The notes beneath the pieces are model-generated. The model did no database searches. It saw only the letters and a program-made list of their open reading frames with translations, and was not told where the DNA came from. 64,000 bases of DNA, taken from contig CAVNZM010000001.1 of NCBI GenBank assembly GCA_963693365.1, positions 7,502,001 through 7,566,000 on the forward strand, written 5' to 3'. Below, one piece after another: positions 41,334 to 56,357 of this stretch (within the stretch, counting starts at the first letter, position 1; each line of letters begins with the position of its first letter). The translations under genes and the position numbers were made by a program. The DNA is from Amoebidium appalachense (lineage: Eukaryota; Ichthyosporea).

Positions 41334-42814
41334 CGCGCGTGTGCGCGGCCCATGTGCGCACTCAGGCCTGTGTGTATGGAATGGCAGGCAGACGAAACAT
41401 GTACATGCAAGGGTCCTGGTATTTGCATGCATGTGTGTGTGAGGAGGCTGAATTTGCTATCTCGTGTAGGTAGGAAACCAATTGGTAAAGCGCAAGAGAC
41501 CGTTAAGAAAGCGAGAGTATGCTGACCGGCAACGGGAGAGAAAAAGAAGCTAGGGTAGTGTGTCAGTGCAGGACGTAAGGGAGGGATTCGACGAGTAGGT
41601 ACCGGGAGGAAGGGGGGAAGAGGCCTAAAAAGGAAGGGGGGGGGGGGGGGAGGGGGGGGAGGGCAGGAAGAAAGATGCAGTTTAAGGGCGATGAAACAGG
41701 AAACGAAGAAGACTTTGGGGGGGGAAGGGGGGGGGGGGGGGGGGGGGGTAGTTGACCGCTAGTTCCGTTAGGCTCTTTCATGTTCTTACCCTTTCACCTC
41801 CTCTTTTCCCAAGGCTTCTAATTGCTATTCAACCATCACTCATTCATTCATTTCCCTCCCACCTTGCCCCTGTTCCAGCTCCCACAATCTCTCTTCTGTG
41901 GCCCTCGCTGTGCCTGAATATGTGCGGGGGGTTACCGGGGAGGGGCGGGGGGAGGGGGGGGGGGGGGAATGGGAATACAGGGGGTCGTGGGGTGATTGGA
42001 GGGGTGGGGAAAGAAGACGATGCATTACCCTCCTCCCATTTTTGCTTTAAAGTAGGCACAGAAGTGTCGCATGTGGGTGTGTGGCCATGTGAACGTGGTG
42101 TTGCATGGGTGTCTGCGCATGTGTGTACGTTTGTGTGTGTGTGCAGCCCGACATAAAAGGATGTAGAAGATATTTTCAGGGATGCTTACATCTCTAGCTA
42201 CGATGACGGTCACCTGGAGTTTTTCCTTCTGTAGGTGTATAGGGTTCAGTAGACACGTTTGCGCAACCACATTGTCCGAAGCAGAAAAGCCAAAAAAAAA
42301 CGCAGCAACACCAACGTGGGACCAGGTGGGATTAAAAAGTTACATTGAAACACTACCAACTATTTCTTAGTCATCTCTGCCACTCCTCTTAGGAACAAAC
42401 GTCCGGGCTTAATAATCCACAAGCCTATTGCCAGCAAATAGGTGAACAAAAAGCACCTTACTTGCTCTTTATTTCCTGTCAAATCCCACCCATAGTTCCC
42501 TTCCTCATCCTGTCCATCCCTTCCCCCTCCCCCCCCCCCCCCCCTCCGGGCTCCCCCGTCACACATCTCTCCCTCCTCCCCCCCCTCCCTCCCCCTCCCT
42601 CCCATCCCGGCCCGGTTCCAGACAAGTTTTACTTTCGAAAAACAGGAAAACCTATGATAGGCCCCATATTAAAACTTCCATGTACTCTCCCACAGTAACA
42701 ACTACGGGGCCGTGATAGAAAGATGGGTTGCTTCTCGCTGTCTCCATGAAAACCACTTTCGACAGGTCAGCAATCTACGAACGTACGTACCTTGTCCTCG
42801 TTTTCGGCTGCCAT
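39452..42814 (-). CDS. Second, diverged SUMO paralogue, 4 exons, 95 aa
   Basis: Exons on the minus strand at 42814-42791, 42228-42190, 40925-40779 and 39529-39452, all phase 0, 288 nt with stop. Exon 1 reads MAAENEDK, matching the other SUMO's MAEENK. Exon 2, KEKLQVTVIVARD, replaces the usual HINLKVAGQ strand. Exon 3 starts DHRVKFKLRPDAKFQKMMNV, then YCEKFSLDPKEMRFLYDSVRI and TTPAD. Exon 4 is HNMDPSEEHEICVMQEQTGG with tail GCACH. Intron positions and phases equal those of the SUMO gene at 19-23 kb, so the two derive from one duplication. The diglycine is kept, which implies it is still processed and conjugated. The hydrophobic strand near the last exon ([11 protein letters not shown] in the paralogue) is changed to a more acidic, Cys-containing version. 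It could be a functional isoform or a specialised ubiquitin-like protein. The promoter has GGCGGGAAA at 43098 flanked by CCAAT boxes (43078 reverse, 43113). Confidence 0.9.
40619..40702 (-). mobile_element. Short R1-related repeat (subfamily with GTTATAGAGTACGAAGTACG end)
   Basis: Shares ACGAAGTACG and the TATGCATAATAGG phrase with R1 but differs elsewhere. Close relatives lie at 25826-25925, 27797-27882, 33254-33372 and, opposite strand, 63752-63786. Each is next to a G- or C-run. Confidence 0.6.
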
Positions 42815-43077
42815 TTCCAAAGGAGTGCAGAAAAAAACGCTTCTTTCGTTTTGTACCTTTATGCTTTCCTTTCTAAATTTATAATCGCTTTACTAGCCTT
42901 ACTATTTTAGAGAAGCATTCGGTGCACACGTTTACTTCTCAGCTTTCTAAGTCTCGCAAAACCTCGCGCTTCTTGAGACATGAACTCGTTCAAGGGAACA
43001 AGGGGCACACTACTGGACACACTTTGAAAGCATGCTGCTCATTTGCTGAGTTTTTTGGCTCAGGATTTGGAGTCGGT

Positions 43078-43118
43078 GATTGGCTTAAAGTCAAAATGGC
43101 GGGAAACTTCATCCAATC
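43078..43118 (-). promoter_or_regulatory. E2F-like site flanked by CCAAT boxes, SUMO paralogue promoter
   Basis: GATTGGC at 43078, GGCGGGAAA at 43098-43106 and CCAATC at 43113. The cluster lies about 280 bp upstream of the minus-strand start at 42814. Confidence 0.5.
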
Positions 43119-43738
43119 AGCTTTCCTTGTTGTTGAAAATGTAACAACGTAATGAACGACACCGGGGACACAAGTTTGGTTTGTGTTTGTGTGAAGGAAA
43201 AAGAAGAAGAGCTCCTGGCTCCGCCCCCCCCTTTTATACTGTTTATTGTGACGGGGGGGCTCTACGTTTCGGGGGGGTTCTTCACATATAGAGTTGCTAG
43301 GGGTGGTCGGTATTCTATGTCACAAAAACCTAAAACGGTGGCAAAATCCCGAAAAGTGCACTTTGGAAAGTTTGCGTGAACTTCGTGAGCTCAAAGAGTA
43401 ATAAAGCCAACAATCAGCTGTGTTTCTCAGTATTTGAGTGCATTATGTGCCTAGGCATCCAAATATGTGAGAGCTGGACAATAGAGAGCACAGTTTTTTC
43501 TAAATGAAGTAAACATATATAAGAACCGACCTCGACAAGCTGGAGGGAACATGTGTGCATGCATATGCGCACAATCAGCGAGGGAAAGAGCGAGATAAAA
43601 GCTCAACATTCGTGCACTGCATGCTATAGCGTGTGCTACACCGTCTTTCCGTGTGTAATCGGGTTTATGACACGTGTATGTGGATGACATTGTGAGTGTG
43701 GGTACGGATGTGGCCTTGGGTGTGCTGTGTGTGTGTGT

Positions 43739-43789
<51 letters not shown>

Positions 43790-44062
43790 TGCGTGTGTGC
43801 GTGCGTGCGTGTGTGTGTGTGTGAGTCGCAGTGCGTGCGTCTTTGTATGGGCGTGCGTTTGTCTGTTTGTGCGCGTGTGTGCGCGTGTGTACGCGTGTGG
43901 TGTGTGCATGTTTGCGTGCATCTGCGTGTGTGTGTGTGCGTGTGCGCGCGTGTGAGAGAGAGCGAGCGAGCGAGAGAGAGAGGGAGGGAGAGAGGGAGAG
44001 AGGAAGAGAGAGAGAGAGGGAGACAGAGAGGGGGGGGGGGAGGAGAGAGAGAGGGGGGGGGG

Positions 44063-44136
<74 letters not shown>

Positions 44137-44149
44137 AAGAGTGTGTGTA

Positions 44150-44185
<36 letters not shown>

Positions 44186-44782
44186 GTGCAGGTATTACAA
44201 GTCAGGCCGGGGCTGGGGGCTGGGTGGAGGGAGGGGGAGGGGGGAGGGAGGGAGGGGTTGGGTGAGGAGGGGGGGAGGGGGGTGGAGGAAAGGATGGGGG
44301 GGGGGGGGGGGGGGGGGGGAGAGGAGGATTAGAATTCCAAGTGGCCACGTCGCTGGTGGAGTAGAACGAGTATAGTGTCTGTTCAAGCAGAAGAGCAATG
44401 ATTATGGCAAAGTTGGGGAAGAAGGCTTATGGCAGTTGAAGGGTGATACTCTGGCTGTCCGCGGAATTTAATAAGTAATTACGGGCGCAGCGGGGGGATC
44501 ATGAGTTAGATGGCAAGTTGGTGTGACACGTTGGTAGTTGTGTGTGTGACTGTGCTGCTGTATGTGAAGTGTGTTTTTTCCTTTTTCTCTCCCTTTTTTG
44601 ATAATTTTTTTTGTTTTTGTGTCTCCCATTCTTTTGTGCCGGCTGGGTGGGTGAGTGGGGGTGTGGGGGGAAGAGGGGTAGGGGGGGGGGGGAGGGGCGG
44701 GAGGGAGGGCTATATTTGTGTGCACTGATGTTATACTCTCTGTGCCGGTGTGTGCAATGTGCGCTCCGGTGTGTTTGTGTAG

Positions 44783-44813
<31 letters not shown>

Positions 44814-45072
44814 GGGGGGGGGGGGAAGGGGGAAGGGAGGGGGGAGGGGAGGGGGGGAGGGGGGGGAGGGGAGGGGGAGGTGGGCAAAGGCCGGATGCAT
44901 GAAGTATGAAGCCTGACGTTTTCTAAAATACTAATGGGCTATGTAAGCCGGTGACGCATCATTCCAAATTAGCCCCGTGATAACCAGCATATCATGATAG
45001 CGATAAACAATACAGACTAGTCGTGCCACCTGGGAACCCCCCGTGGTGTACACGTGTGTTTGTGTGGTGGGG

Positions 45073-45129
<57 letters not shown>

Positions 45130-45411
45130 TTGCGATTGTCCCCAATGGAGGCTCCTGGAGCGGTTCAAAAGATGGAAATCGAAAAGAATGACAAAGACCC
45201 AACAATTGGCTCAACTTTTTAATTTCAAGAGCCCCCCTCCTCCCCCTCCGCCCCCTCCCTCCCCGCCCCCCCCCCCCCCCAAAAAAAAAAAGAAAGAAAG
45301 AAACTTCGAAAGAAAAAAAAACGATCGGGAGAAACTTTGATCCAACCCAACGGAAACATAGCAGCACACACGCACACACACAAACTGCACATATCTCATC
45401 AGTGCATTGCA

Positions 45412-45503
45412 CATAGACACACACGAATAAGTGCACGGCCTACGTGGCCATGTGTTGCAACCCATGGCCACGTAGACCGTGCACTTATTCGTGTGTGTCT
45501 ATG
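45412..45503. repeat. Inverted repeat, 41-bp arms, 10-base loop
   Basis: Arms 45412-45452 and 45463-45503 pair with a single mismatch (CACGGCCTACG versus CGTAGACCGTG). The loop is TGTTGCAACC. Arms start CATAGACACACACGAATAAG. Confidence 0.93.
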
Positions 45504-45791
45504 CACCAGTTTTTTCCTTCAAAAACACGGATGAAGCTAGTACACAACAAGCCCAAAGCAGCTGATTCTGCAGGAATGTTGCTAATCAGCCCCCCCACCT
45601 CTCTTCCCCCCCCCCCAAAAAACGTCAGCATCTTATCCCGATACAAAACTTTGATCCTGCAACTGAGCTATCCGAAACAAACGCCTGTGACTGCCCCCTC
45701 TACGTCTCACATGCTCGCCCAAAACTTTATGCTCTCTCTGTCTATGAGAATTCTTCTCTTGGATAAGCTTTTAAAAACTTTTCTTTTGCAG

Positions 45792-46784
45792 ACACGCGGT
45801 TGCCCAAATCCCCCGGATTCAACCAATCGTTTTCTGCAAAGGCCGGGGGCAAGAGGTAGGTTTGGGTGGGGATGGCGGTGGTCGTGATGGGGGAACGGGA
45901 GGGGGGAGGGGGGAGGGGAAGAAGAGGGGGGAGGGGGGAGGGGGCCCCGGGGGGGAGGTTGGGGGGGGGGGGGGGGGGGGGGGGGGGATGGCAGTGGAGG
46001 TGATAGCGGGCGGGCAGGCGGGTGGGCGGGCGGGCGGGGGGGGGGGGACTGAGGGGGGGAGACCCAGGGGGGTGGAGGTTGGGGGGGACGGGGGGGGAGG
46101 CAGGGACATCATTCGGAAGTCATGTATACATCTGCACGGTGTTTGCGTGTGGTCCCGAAAGGCATGCATGTACGTGGGGGACAGCGCGTGCGCATGTGCT
46201 TGTATTTGTGTGCACGTGGAAGAGGGCAAGAAGAGACGGGGGAAGGAGGGAGGGAGGAGGGGGGGGGAAGGGGGAGAGGGGGAACTGTGTGTCAAAAACC
46301 ATTCTGTAGACGGAACTGCATGAATGCACACACATGGACACACAGACAGACAGACAGGTAGGTAGGCACACACACACACACACATACCACACACACACAC
46401 AGAGCACGAGAGATAGGACGTACACAGCCGTGCATGACGTGCACATACACACAATGTATTATGAACACAAACAAAACGCACACACATACATCCGCATACA
46501 CGTGTACAAATACAAACATGGTGCGCACACACACACACTTACACTGTGACACATCAACTTTCAGAGGATAATTGTCGCAAATATAGTACTATTACCAAAA
46601 AGAAAAAGGTTAAGTTGGCACCGGGCCGGATTTTGGATTGCACAGGCGCCTGGAACAGCGCTACTGCATGATACTGATCATTCGTCATGATTCACATCCC
46701 CGTGCAAAGAAAGTGCGTGCCGTAACGGCAGGTTTGACAGACTATAACAAGCTCATCAACACTCGCAGAAGCAGTACCACATGA
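45792..46784 (+). CDS. Two linked exons of an unidentified plus-strand gene (C-terminal part)
   Basis: Exon 45792-45855 has a good acceptor (CTTTTCTTTTGCAG) and donor (AGAG/GTAGGT) and encodes TRLPKSPGFNQSFSAKAGGK in phase 1-2. Exon 46646-46784 begins after GGATTGCACAG and joins in phase. It encodes RRLEQRYCMILIIRHDSHPR, AKKVRAVTAGLTDYNKLINT and ends at TGA 46782. A possible earlier exon near 44391-44433 (KSNDYGKVGEEGLWQLK, donor AAGG/GTGATA) would also fit in phase. The product is basic and mixed in composition, unlike the surrounding repeat translations. I do not recognise the family. Upstream exons and the start are not found. Confidence 0.35.
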
Positions 46785-46828
46785 TGGTAGATAAACCTAG
46801 GAAAAAACTAGATCATTTCCGGCATGAG

Positions 46829-46859
<31 letters not shown>

Positions 46860-46911
46860 TTCCCCCCCCCCCAACAACAACCAAAAAAAAAAAAAAAAAA
46901 AAAAAAAAGAG

Positions 46912-47006
<95 letters not shown>

Positions 47007-47516
47007 TCGAAACTGAGAAATTGTATCTTTCCGTAGTACCGCATCCATCTACCCATTTTGAAATAATGAAGTGCTAGTTTAGGCTATTCACAAAGCGCTA
47101 AAGCGCTTATGCTATTAAGTTAGGAAAAAACAAAACTGACCAACCCGGAGCTTACTGTTCACTAGCAAGAAGCATCTAGCTAACAGGTGAAATGAGGTTT
47201 GCATATAGTAATCACGTGTTCTACACCTATAGTTGCAGAGACATCCATCACGTCGAGGCACCGAATATACCCGGTGGCTACTGTGAGAATTGTGAAATGC
47301 CGCCTGGTTTGCGCCACATCCCCCCCCCCCCCCCCCCCCCCCTCCCCCCTCCCTCCCCCCCCCCCCTCCCCTCCCTCCTCCCTCCCCCTCCCCCTCTCAA
47401 ATCATTATGCTCCTCTCCTTCTTCACCCGGTCCCATCAGATCCAACCCCCCCCCCCCCCCCCCCCCAAAAAAAAAGAACTAAAAGCGGCGCGTCCTCTCA
47501 TTTTCATTCCTACTAC

Positions 47517-49226
47517 CTAGGGGCCCGACACAAACACGGGATTGGCAGTTGGTGGGACCACCGTAGCCGCAGCCATTGCGTGATTTCCCAAGCCCACCAC
47601 CCAGAGCACAATGGTGTACGACGTGAAGAAAACCAGCATGCCGAGGGCGACACATGTCGGGCCGTACTTGGAGTAGAAAATTCCCACGGCTGGGTCATTG
47701 CAATTACGACTCAGCTCCCAGCCCCGCGCGTGGTACTGGAACGTGGAGTAGATCAAGATCGCATCAATCGCAACTGTAATCGCCGTAACTTTCACCAGTG
47801 TTCCCTCCCCGTTTAGTACGACCAACCCCAGGCCAAATGCTGCCATAAACACGGCAATTCGAATCCAGTGAAAGAAATTCCGTTCGTTTGCCAGAAGAGC
47901 CTTTGCGTCGACCCCTCTTTTGCGTAAAAGCGGGCGGTTGGTTGGGATTTTGACCGGTGTGTGGTTCTCCCCCTGCTGCCGTTCGGGTGTGAAACGGCCG
48001 ACGATGGAGTGGATGCTGTTGCCGCCGATCTTGTTCTTAGAACCCCCATCGTTTCCATCTTTCGCAAGGAAATTCCCCATCCACACCGGCACGTTCCATT
48101 TCGACTTCTTGTCTTTCCCACCGTTCGTTTTGGTGTTCGTCACGAAATCCATGGCAGGAATCTGGCGACCCGATTCGTTAACGAGTGTGGAGCCCGACCC
48201 CAATTCGGTCCGTGTGTCGTAAACGTCCGATAGACTCATTGTGCTCGTGCCGGCACTGTACGTCTTGCTCTCGCGTGTTTTCCCCTTTGCTTCTGCCCCC
48301 CTCACCTGCTGGGTGTATGTTTGCGGAGGGGGAAGGATCGGGATAACCGTCTCGTGTGTGGCCGCGGTGTCCATGAAGGCGCGCAAATCATCGAGCCAGT
48401 GTGGGGTGATGTAGCACGCGCTGGGCAAAAGATGGATGCACGCATAGTTGTACTTCGAAATTTTCAACTTAATCACGTGGTCGCTCTCCAGTTGCTCCAA
48501 AAGCCATTCAGGGTAGTATTCCTTCACCTTCGTCCCGGGTGCCTTCGTAATCTTAACCTCCATCACCGCACACCCCATAGTCGCCGGTTGGCCCGACGGG
48601 CGTCCGTCCTGAGCGACCACCTCCGACCACGCCCCACGCTCTCTGTAGCAATGGAGGTTTTCGTCCAAAGTGATGCGAAGGTTTGGGTTCTGCTCGTTCT
48701 GATACGACGTACGTGTGTACTCGATGTGGACTAGGGGACGAAGACCCCTTTCAACCACTAGCTGCTGTGTTTTTTTCAGAAACGACGGGACGGATTCCCC
48801 TTCGTACGTCCAGTCACCACGAAGGTAGGGTTCCACGCGCGCAAGAGGTAGTTCTGCCCTCTTCTTGCTGCTCTGTTTCCCCATTTCCTTTGCCTCCTCA
48901 TCCCTGTGCTTCTTCCTCTCCACAAACACCAAAGAACGGGCAAGGCTGTCCCCGTACCAACGCACACGCACAAGCTTTGCTCTGTCCACACGGGAAACAC
49001 GCTCGTGGTATTGTGAGAGATCGTGGTTGTCCAAATAGACGCTGTGCACCTGCTGAGAGGTTACAACCTCGCCGGAGAACAGGGTGAATGGGGAGACACC
49101 CAGGTTGGTTTCGAGTGCATGTTTGATGGCAGGCACGTATGAGCTGTGGATAACGTACTTAATGCTCTTGCGAATGTACGTCCCCTCTTCCCGTGCCCCA
49201 GGGGCATCACCTTGTAAGACATACAT
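47517..49226 (-). CDS. VTC: VTC-type polyphosphate polymerase with C-terminal membrane domain, no intron in the CDS, no SPX domain
   Basis: VTC proteins make inorganic polyphosphate from ATP and move it into an acidic vacuole or acidocalcisome. The 569-aa reading frame starts at ATG 49226 (MYVLQGDAPG); an in-frame GTG lies 9 nt upstream. A tunnel-type VTC catalytic domain spans residues about 15-285. It shows KLVRVRWYG (the paired Arg that bind triphosphate), VFVERKKHRD, a late CAVMEVKI glutamate motif and IKLKISKYNYACIHLLP lysines. A linker rich in Lys, Gly and Ser follows. The last 120 residues hold three membrane spans (IAVFMAAFGLGLVVL, VAIDAILIYSTF, LGMLVFFTSYTIVLWVVGL), like VTC1/DUF202. 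The N-terminal SPX domain of yeast Vtc2-4 is absent and no SPX-coding frame was seen upstream. An acceptor-like TTTTGCAG just before the start allows a 5'UTR intron. CCAAT-type motifs lie at 49574 (reverse), 49599, 49629 and 49656. Confidence 0.92.
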   Translation of the reverse strand: MYVLQGDAPGAREEGTYIRKSIKYVIHSSYVPAIKHALETNLGVSPFTLFSGEVVTSQQVHSVYLDNHDLSQYHERVSRVDRAKLVRVRWYGDSLARSLVFVERKKHRDEEAKEMGKQSSKKRAELPLARVEPYLRGDWTYEGESVPSFLKKTQQLVVERGLRPLVHIEYTRTSYQNEQNPNLRITLDENLHCYRERGAWSEVVAQDGRPSGQPATMGCAVMEVKITKAPGTKVKEYYPEWLLEQLESDHVIKLKISKYNYACIHLLPSACYITPHWLDDLRAFMDTAATHETVIPILPPPQTYTQQVRGAEAKGKTRESKTYSAGTSTMSLSDVYDTRTELGSGSTLVNESGRQIPAMDFVTNTKTNGGKDKKSKWNVPVWMGNFLAKDGNDGGSKNKIGGNSIHSIVGRFTPERQQGENHTPVKIPTNRPLLRKRGVDAKALLANERNFFHWIRIAVFMAAFGLGLVVLNGEGTLVKVTAITVAIDAILIYSTFQYHARGWELSRNCNDPAVGIFYSKYGPTCVALGMLVFFTSYTIVLWVVGLGNHAMAAATVVPPTANPVFVSGP

Positions 49227-52085
<2,859 letters not shown>

Positions 52086-52170
52086 CTAGTCGCTGTCCTT
52101 GTCCTTGTTCTTCTTGTCTCGGACACTGTACTGGCCGTAGTCTTTGTCTGGGTCGTACATCTCCCAGCGG

Positions 52171-52225
<55 letters not shown>

Positions 52226-53449
52226 CGCGCGCGTGGGTGATGTCAGTAAAATCGAAGGGGATTGACTTTGTCAATATGTTGGACGATCAAGCGGGGGAAT
52301 GAGAGGGTGAGTGAATGAATACGGTAGCAAGTGAGTGGATGAGTGTGGTGTGACCAAGAGCCACTGTGTGTCCGAGAACGAGCAGAGATTGGTGGGCAGG
52401 GAGACAGGAGTAAACGGCGTCTCGACGTTACAAAAGAAAACTCTGGTCTTTTTTCTTTTTCTTCTTCTATTCTTTTTGGTCAACCCCCAACCCCACCACC
52501 ATCACCACCACACACACACACACACACACTGGCGCCCGCGAGCGCACACGGGGGGGGGGGGGGGGGGAGGGAGGGAGGAGGGAGAGACCTGGGAAGCCGG
52601 CGCGGAGGCAGGTAATCGGAATGAAAGGGATCATCCCCCCTTCCTCCCCCCCCCCCCCCCCCCCCTTACCCCCGCCGGACGTATAACAGCACAACACAGG
52701 AAGGGGGGGAGGGAGGGGGGGGGGAGCGGGGACAGGACGAAGAGGGATGGTAGGGAGAGGGGGGGGGGGTTTGAATGCGGAACATAGTACGAAGTACGCA
52801 TACACGATGAGAAGCATGGTGCAGGACACATGCAAAGGCAAACATTCAAGTATGCAACATAGCCATGTGCACAGTATGCGTCATAAGCAGAGCCCATCCT
52901 CAGGGAGGGCCCAAGTCATCAATTGCGTCTGAGTTTCGACCCCTTAGCCCGCGTATATACGACGCTCCAACTCAGACAGCAGCATCAACTGAACTTGGGT
53001 GGGTCAACCCGTCTTGATCAAAGACGAGCAGGGTTGCTTATGCAAGCAAGGTGAGCAAAAAGGTGAGGATGTGTGTGCAAACTAAGGCAGTGCAGCGAAA
53101 AACGCGTATGTGCTTACAGATGCACGACACAGAGCAACCATGCCCGGTTGCATGGAAGTAAAGATGTGGAGAGGGGGGGGGGGGGGGGGGGGGGTGATGT
53201 CGGGCACAGCATGGAGGAATACACAATGAACAACAAATGCAGTGCACAATCAATATCATTACACACACGCGCGACTGATAGGGTGTACCTTGCAGGGAAC
53301 ACCGTCTTGTTGCGTTCGTACCACGACCTCGTCACAATCTTGCCAGCGTGGGACTGTACGAAACATGTAAAGGGTCAGTATTGATCCCCACCTCGTGTGA
53401 TACCTGACAACATGAAGCAAAAAACAACACACGGTGGAGAGGGGAGGGA

Positions 53450-53482
<33 letters not shown>

Positions 53483-53967
53483 TGGGGGGGGATAGCAGGA
53501 GGCATTGGGGATGGGGCAAAAGAGAGGGAGGAGGAGAGGGGGGGGGGGAGGGGGGGGGGGGAGGGGGGGGGGGCGGGAGCAGGGGGTTTGCACCTCGTCC
53601 TTTTCGACGGTTGCATCTGAGAGCAGGCGCACGTCATCATGCACGTCAAATTTGAACAGTGGGCCGGACTTGCCCCGTGCCTTGTTGAGGATAAAGTCAT
53701 AGAACGTGTAGTGCTGCAGGGGAGGCGATATATGGTGTAAGTACAGGTGGTTTAGAGGGGGGTGAACCTACATCCATACTGACATCCACCTAAACAGAAC
53801 ACCATAATTCTGTGGCTGCCGAGGTTGGAGACAAGCAAATTGAGGAAGGAGGAGAGAGGACAGAGCAACGGAGGGGAAGAGGTAGACAGAGCGAGAGAGC
53901 AAGATAGGGGAGGGGGGAGTGTCAGATCGAGAGAGAGAGCTAGATCGAAGGGGGAGGAGGGGGGATA

Positions 53968-54016
<49 letters not shown>

Positions 54017-54646
54017 ATGTGTGTGTATGTGTATGTTTGTGTGTACACGTACGTGTGGGATGATCAAATCCTCCTTGATGTACATGAGGTTCTCCACGCT
54101 AATCACCCGCAAGTCAGGAAATTCCTTTCGCAGTGTCTCGAGGCATCGCTGCAAGAATTCACGGATCGAGTTGCCCTTCCGCACCTATGAGGTGGTATGA
54201 AATCAATAGAGGCCCAGGTGCACACACACACACTCACACACGGACACACAAAAAGACAAACATACGCACGCACACACGCACACACGCCGGCACGCACGCC
54301 CGCAGGCACTCATGCACGCACGCACGCACGCGGGCACTCATGCACGCACGCACACACACACACACGCACAAAAGTACACACGCACATGCACACCCACACC
54401 CACACACCACCCACCCACCCACCGACAACCCCCCCCCCCCCCCCCCCCCCCCCCCACCACACACACACTCCTTTTGGTTTTTTTTCTTTTCTTTTTTTCT
54501 TTTTTTTTCTTTTTCTTTTTTTTTTCTCCCTCCTTTTAAGGGGAGGAGAGGGGGCTCTAAGAAAAGGAACAAAAGAAACACCCACCTCAACACCTCGTCG
54601 GTGACCAGACCCATCCCAAAAACTGTATGTGATGCTAATCGGCTCA

Positions 54647-54705
<59 letters not shown>

Positions 54706-55454
54706 ATGTGCATGTGCATGTGTGAGAATGGGTATAGTTGTGTGTCTGTCTGCACGCCATGCCCTGTTTTGGGGGAGAGGCGGGGTTGGGGATGTATGTG
54801 TATGTGTGTGTATCCTTATTTTGTCGGGGGAGGGGGGAAAGGGGGGGTTGAGGGGGACAAAGGGGGGGGGGGGGGGGGGGGGTTTGTCAGCGAATCGGTG
54901 ATTACACACTAGTAAAGTGCGAATCATCAGCTTAAGGATTTTGCAAAAACCTGTTAAACAGAACCTACACCATTACGTGAATGAGTGGGTTGAGAGGCAT
55001 TGCTACACGTGGTTGTACTAATGGCATGGCATTCATAATGCATTTTGCCGGAGTTTATATGGTGATACAAGGCCAAAGAACATGAACTATGCTGTACCTA
55101 TAGGGAAAACAAAATTAAGGGAACAAAGGAGCTCGAATTCTTTTTTTTTTTTTAAAAAAAAAGGGGGGGGGGGGGGGGGGGGGGGGTGTCCAAGGGCAAA
55201 GATAATGGCATCCGCAAATAGCTGCTGCTTCTGGGTTAGCCTTTTGGATCGTGTCTGCACAGACAAGGAAACAGGGGGGGGGGGGGGGGGGGGGAGACAG
55301 GGGAATGAGGGGGGGGGGGGGGGGGAAGAAGGGAGAGAGAGAGAGAGGGCGGAAGGAGAGAGAGGAGGGAGATGGAGGAAAAGAGAGAATGAGAAAGATA
55401 GAGAGAGAGAGAGACGAGAGAGAAGAGAGAGAAAGAGGGAGAGAGGGAGGGAGA

Positions 55455-55487
<33 letters not shown>

Positions 55488-56034
55488 AGGGAGGGAGAAG
55501 CAATCACTCACTCTTAATGATTTCTTGTTTCCGTTCCCACTCAGCAGCAAGTTGCCTTCTAATCTCAGCCTCCCTCTCTTCTCGCTGAGGGGGTGGGGGT
55601 CAATGGGCCAATTGAGTCAGCCATGGCGGGGGAAGGGCGAGGGGGAGGGGGTTGGGGGGACTGGCGTGGTGCACAACATGGCCGAAGCGTAACACACGGG
55701 GGAAAGGGGGGGGGGTATCGAGAGGTGGAGGGGGAGCAGGGCAGGGTGGAACAGACAGGGCGGGTGGGGAGGGGGGGGGGGGGAGGGGATGCAAAAGCAT
55801 AAAAGGGGGGGAGAAGGGGGGAGGGGAAAGGGGGGAGAGGGGGAGAGGAAGGCGTAAATGGCAGAAAAGTCGCGACAAAATGACCTTTAAGACTGTATCC
55901 CTCCGGTGTCGAAGTGCAGGTCAAGAAAAAGGTGTGCTCAATGCGAAGCATACACACACATAACCTCCTCCCCCCCCCCCCCCCTCCTTCTCCATCCCCC
56001 TCTCATTCCCCCTTGCCCCCCCCCCCCCCCCCCC

Positions 56035-56078
<44 letters not shown>

Positions 56079-56321
56079 CAGCCATGACACCCATTGAAAA
56101 CGCACCTCTCTGTCAGGCAAAAAAGAAGTATCGACCTCAGGGTTCTTTTTGGCTTTCTTAACGACTTGGACTTCCCTCTCCTCTCCGTCTTCACCCTCCT
56201 CTGCATAAACCCCACAGAGATGTTGGTTAGGAAGTATCAGACCCCCCCCCCCCCCCCCCCCCCCCGGGGGGCCCTATTCTCCCCCTCCCCGTTGGTCACG
56301 AACACACATACACATACATAA

Positions 56322-56357
<36 letters not shown>

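Larger units (their letters stand above)
42815..45791. other. SUMO paralogue promoter, then mainly GT, GA and G tracts
   Basis: Apart from the promoter motifs, the only stretches with protein-like reading are near 44391-44433 and 45131-45235, and neither is firm. The inverted repeat at 45412 lies here. Confidence 0.5.

Noticed and set aside
55190-55258. Possible extra FAM50 exon after TGTGCAG
   Set aside because: The neighbouring exons join in phase and agree with the FAM50 family without it.
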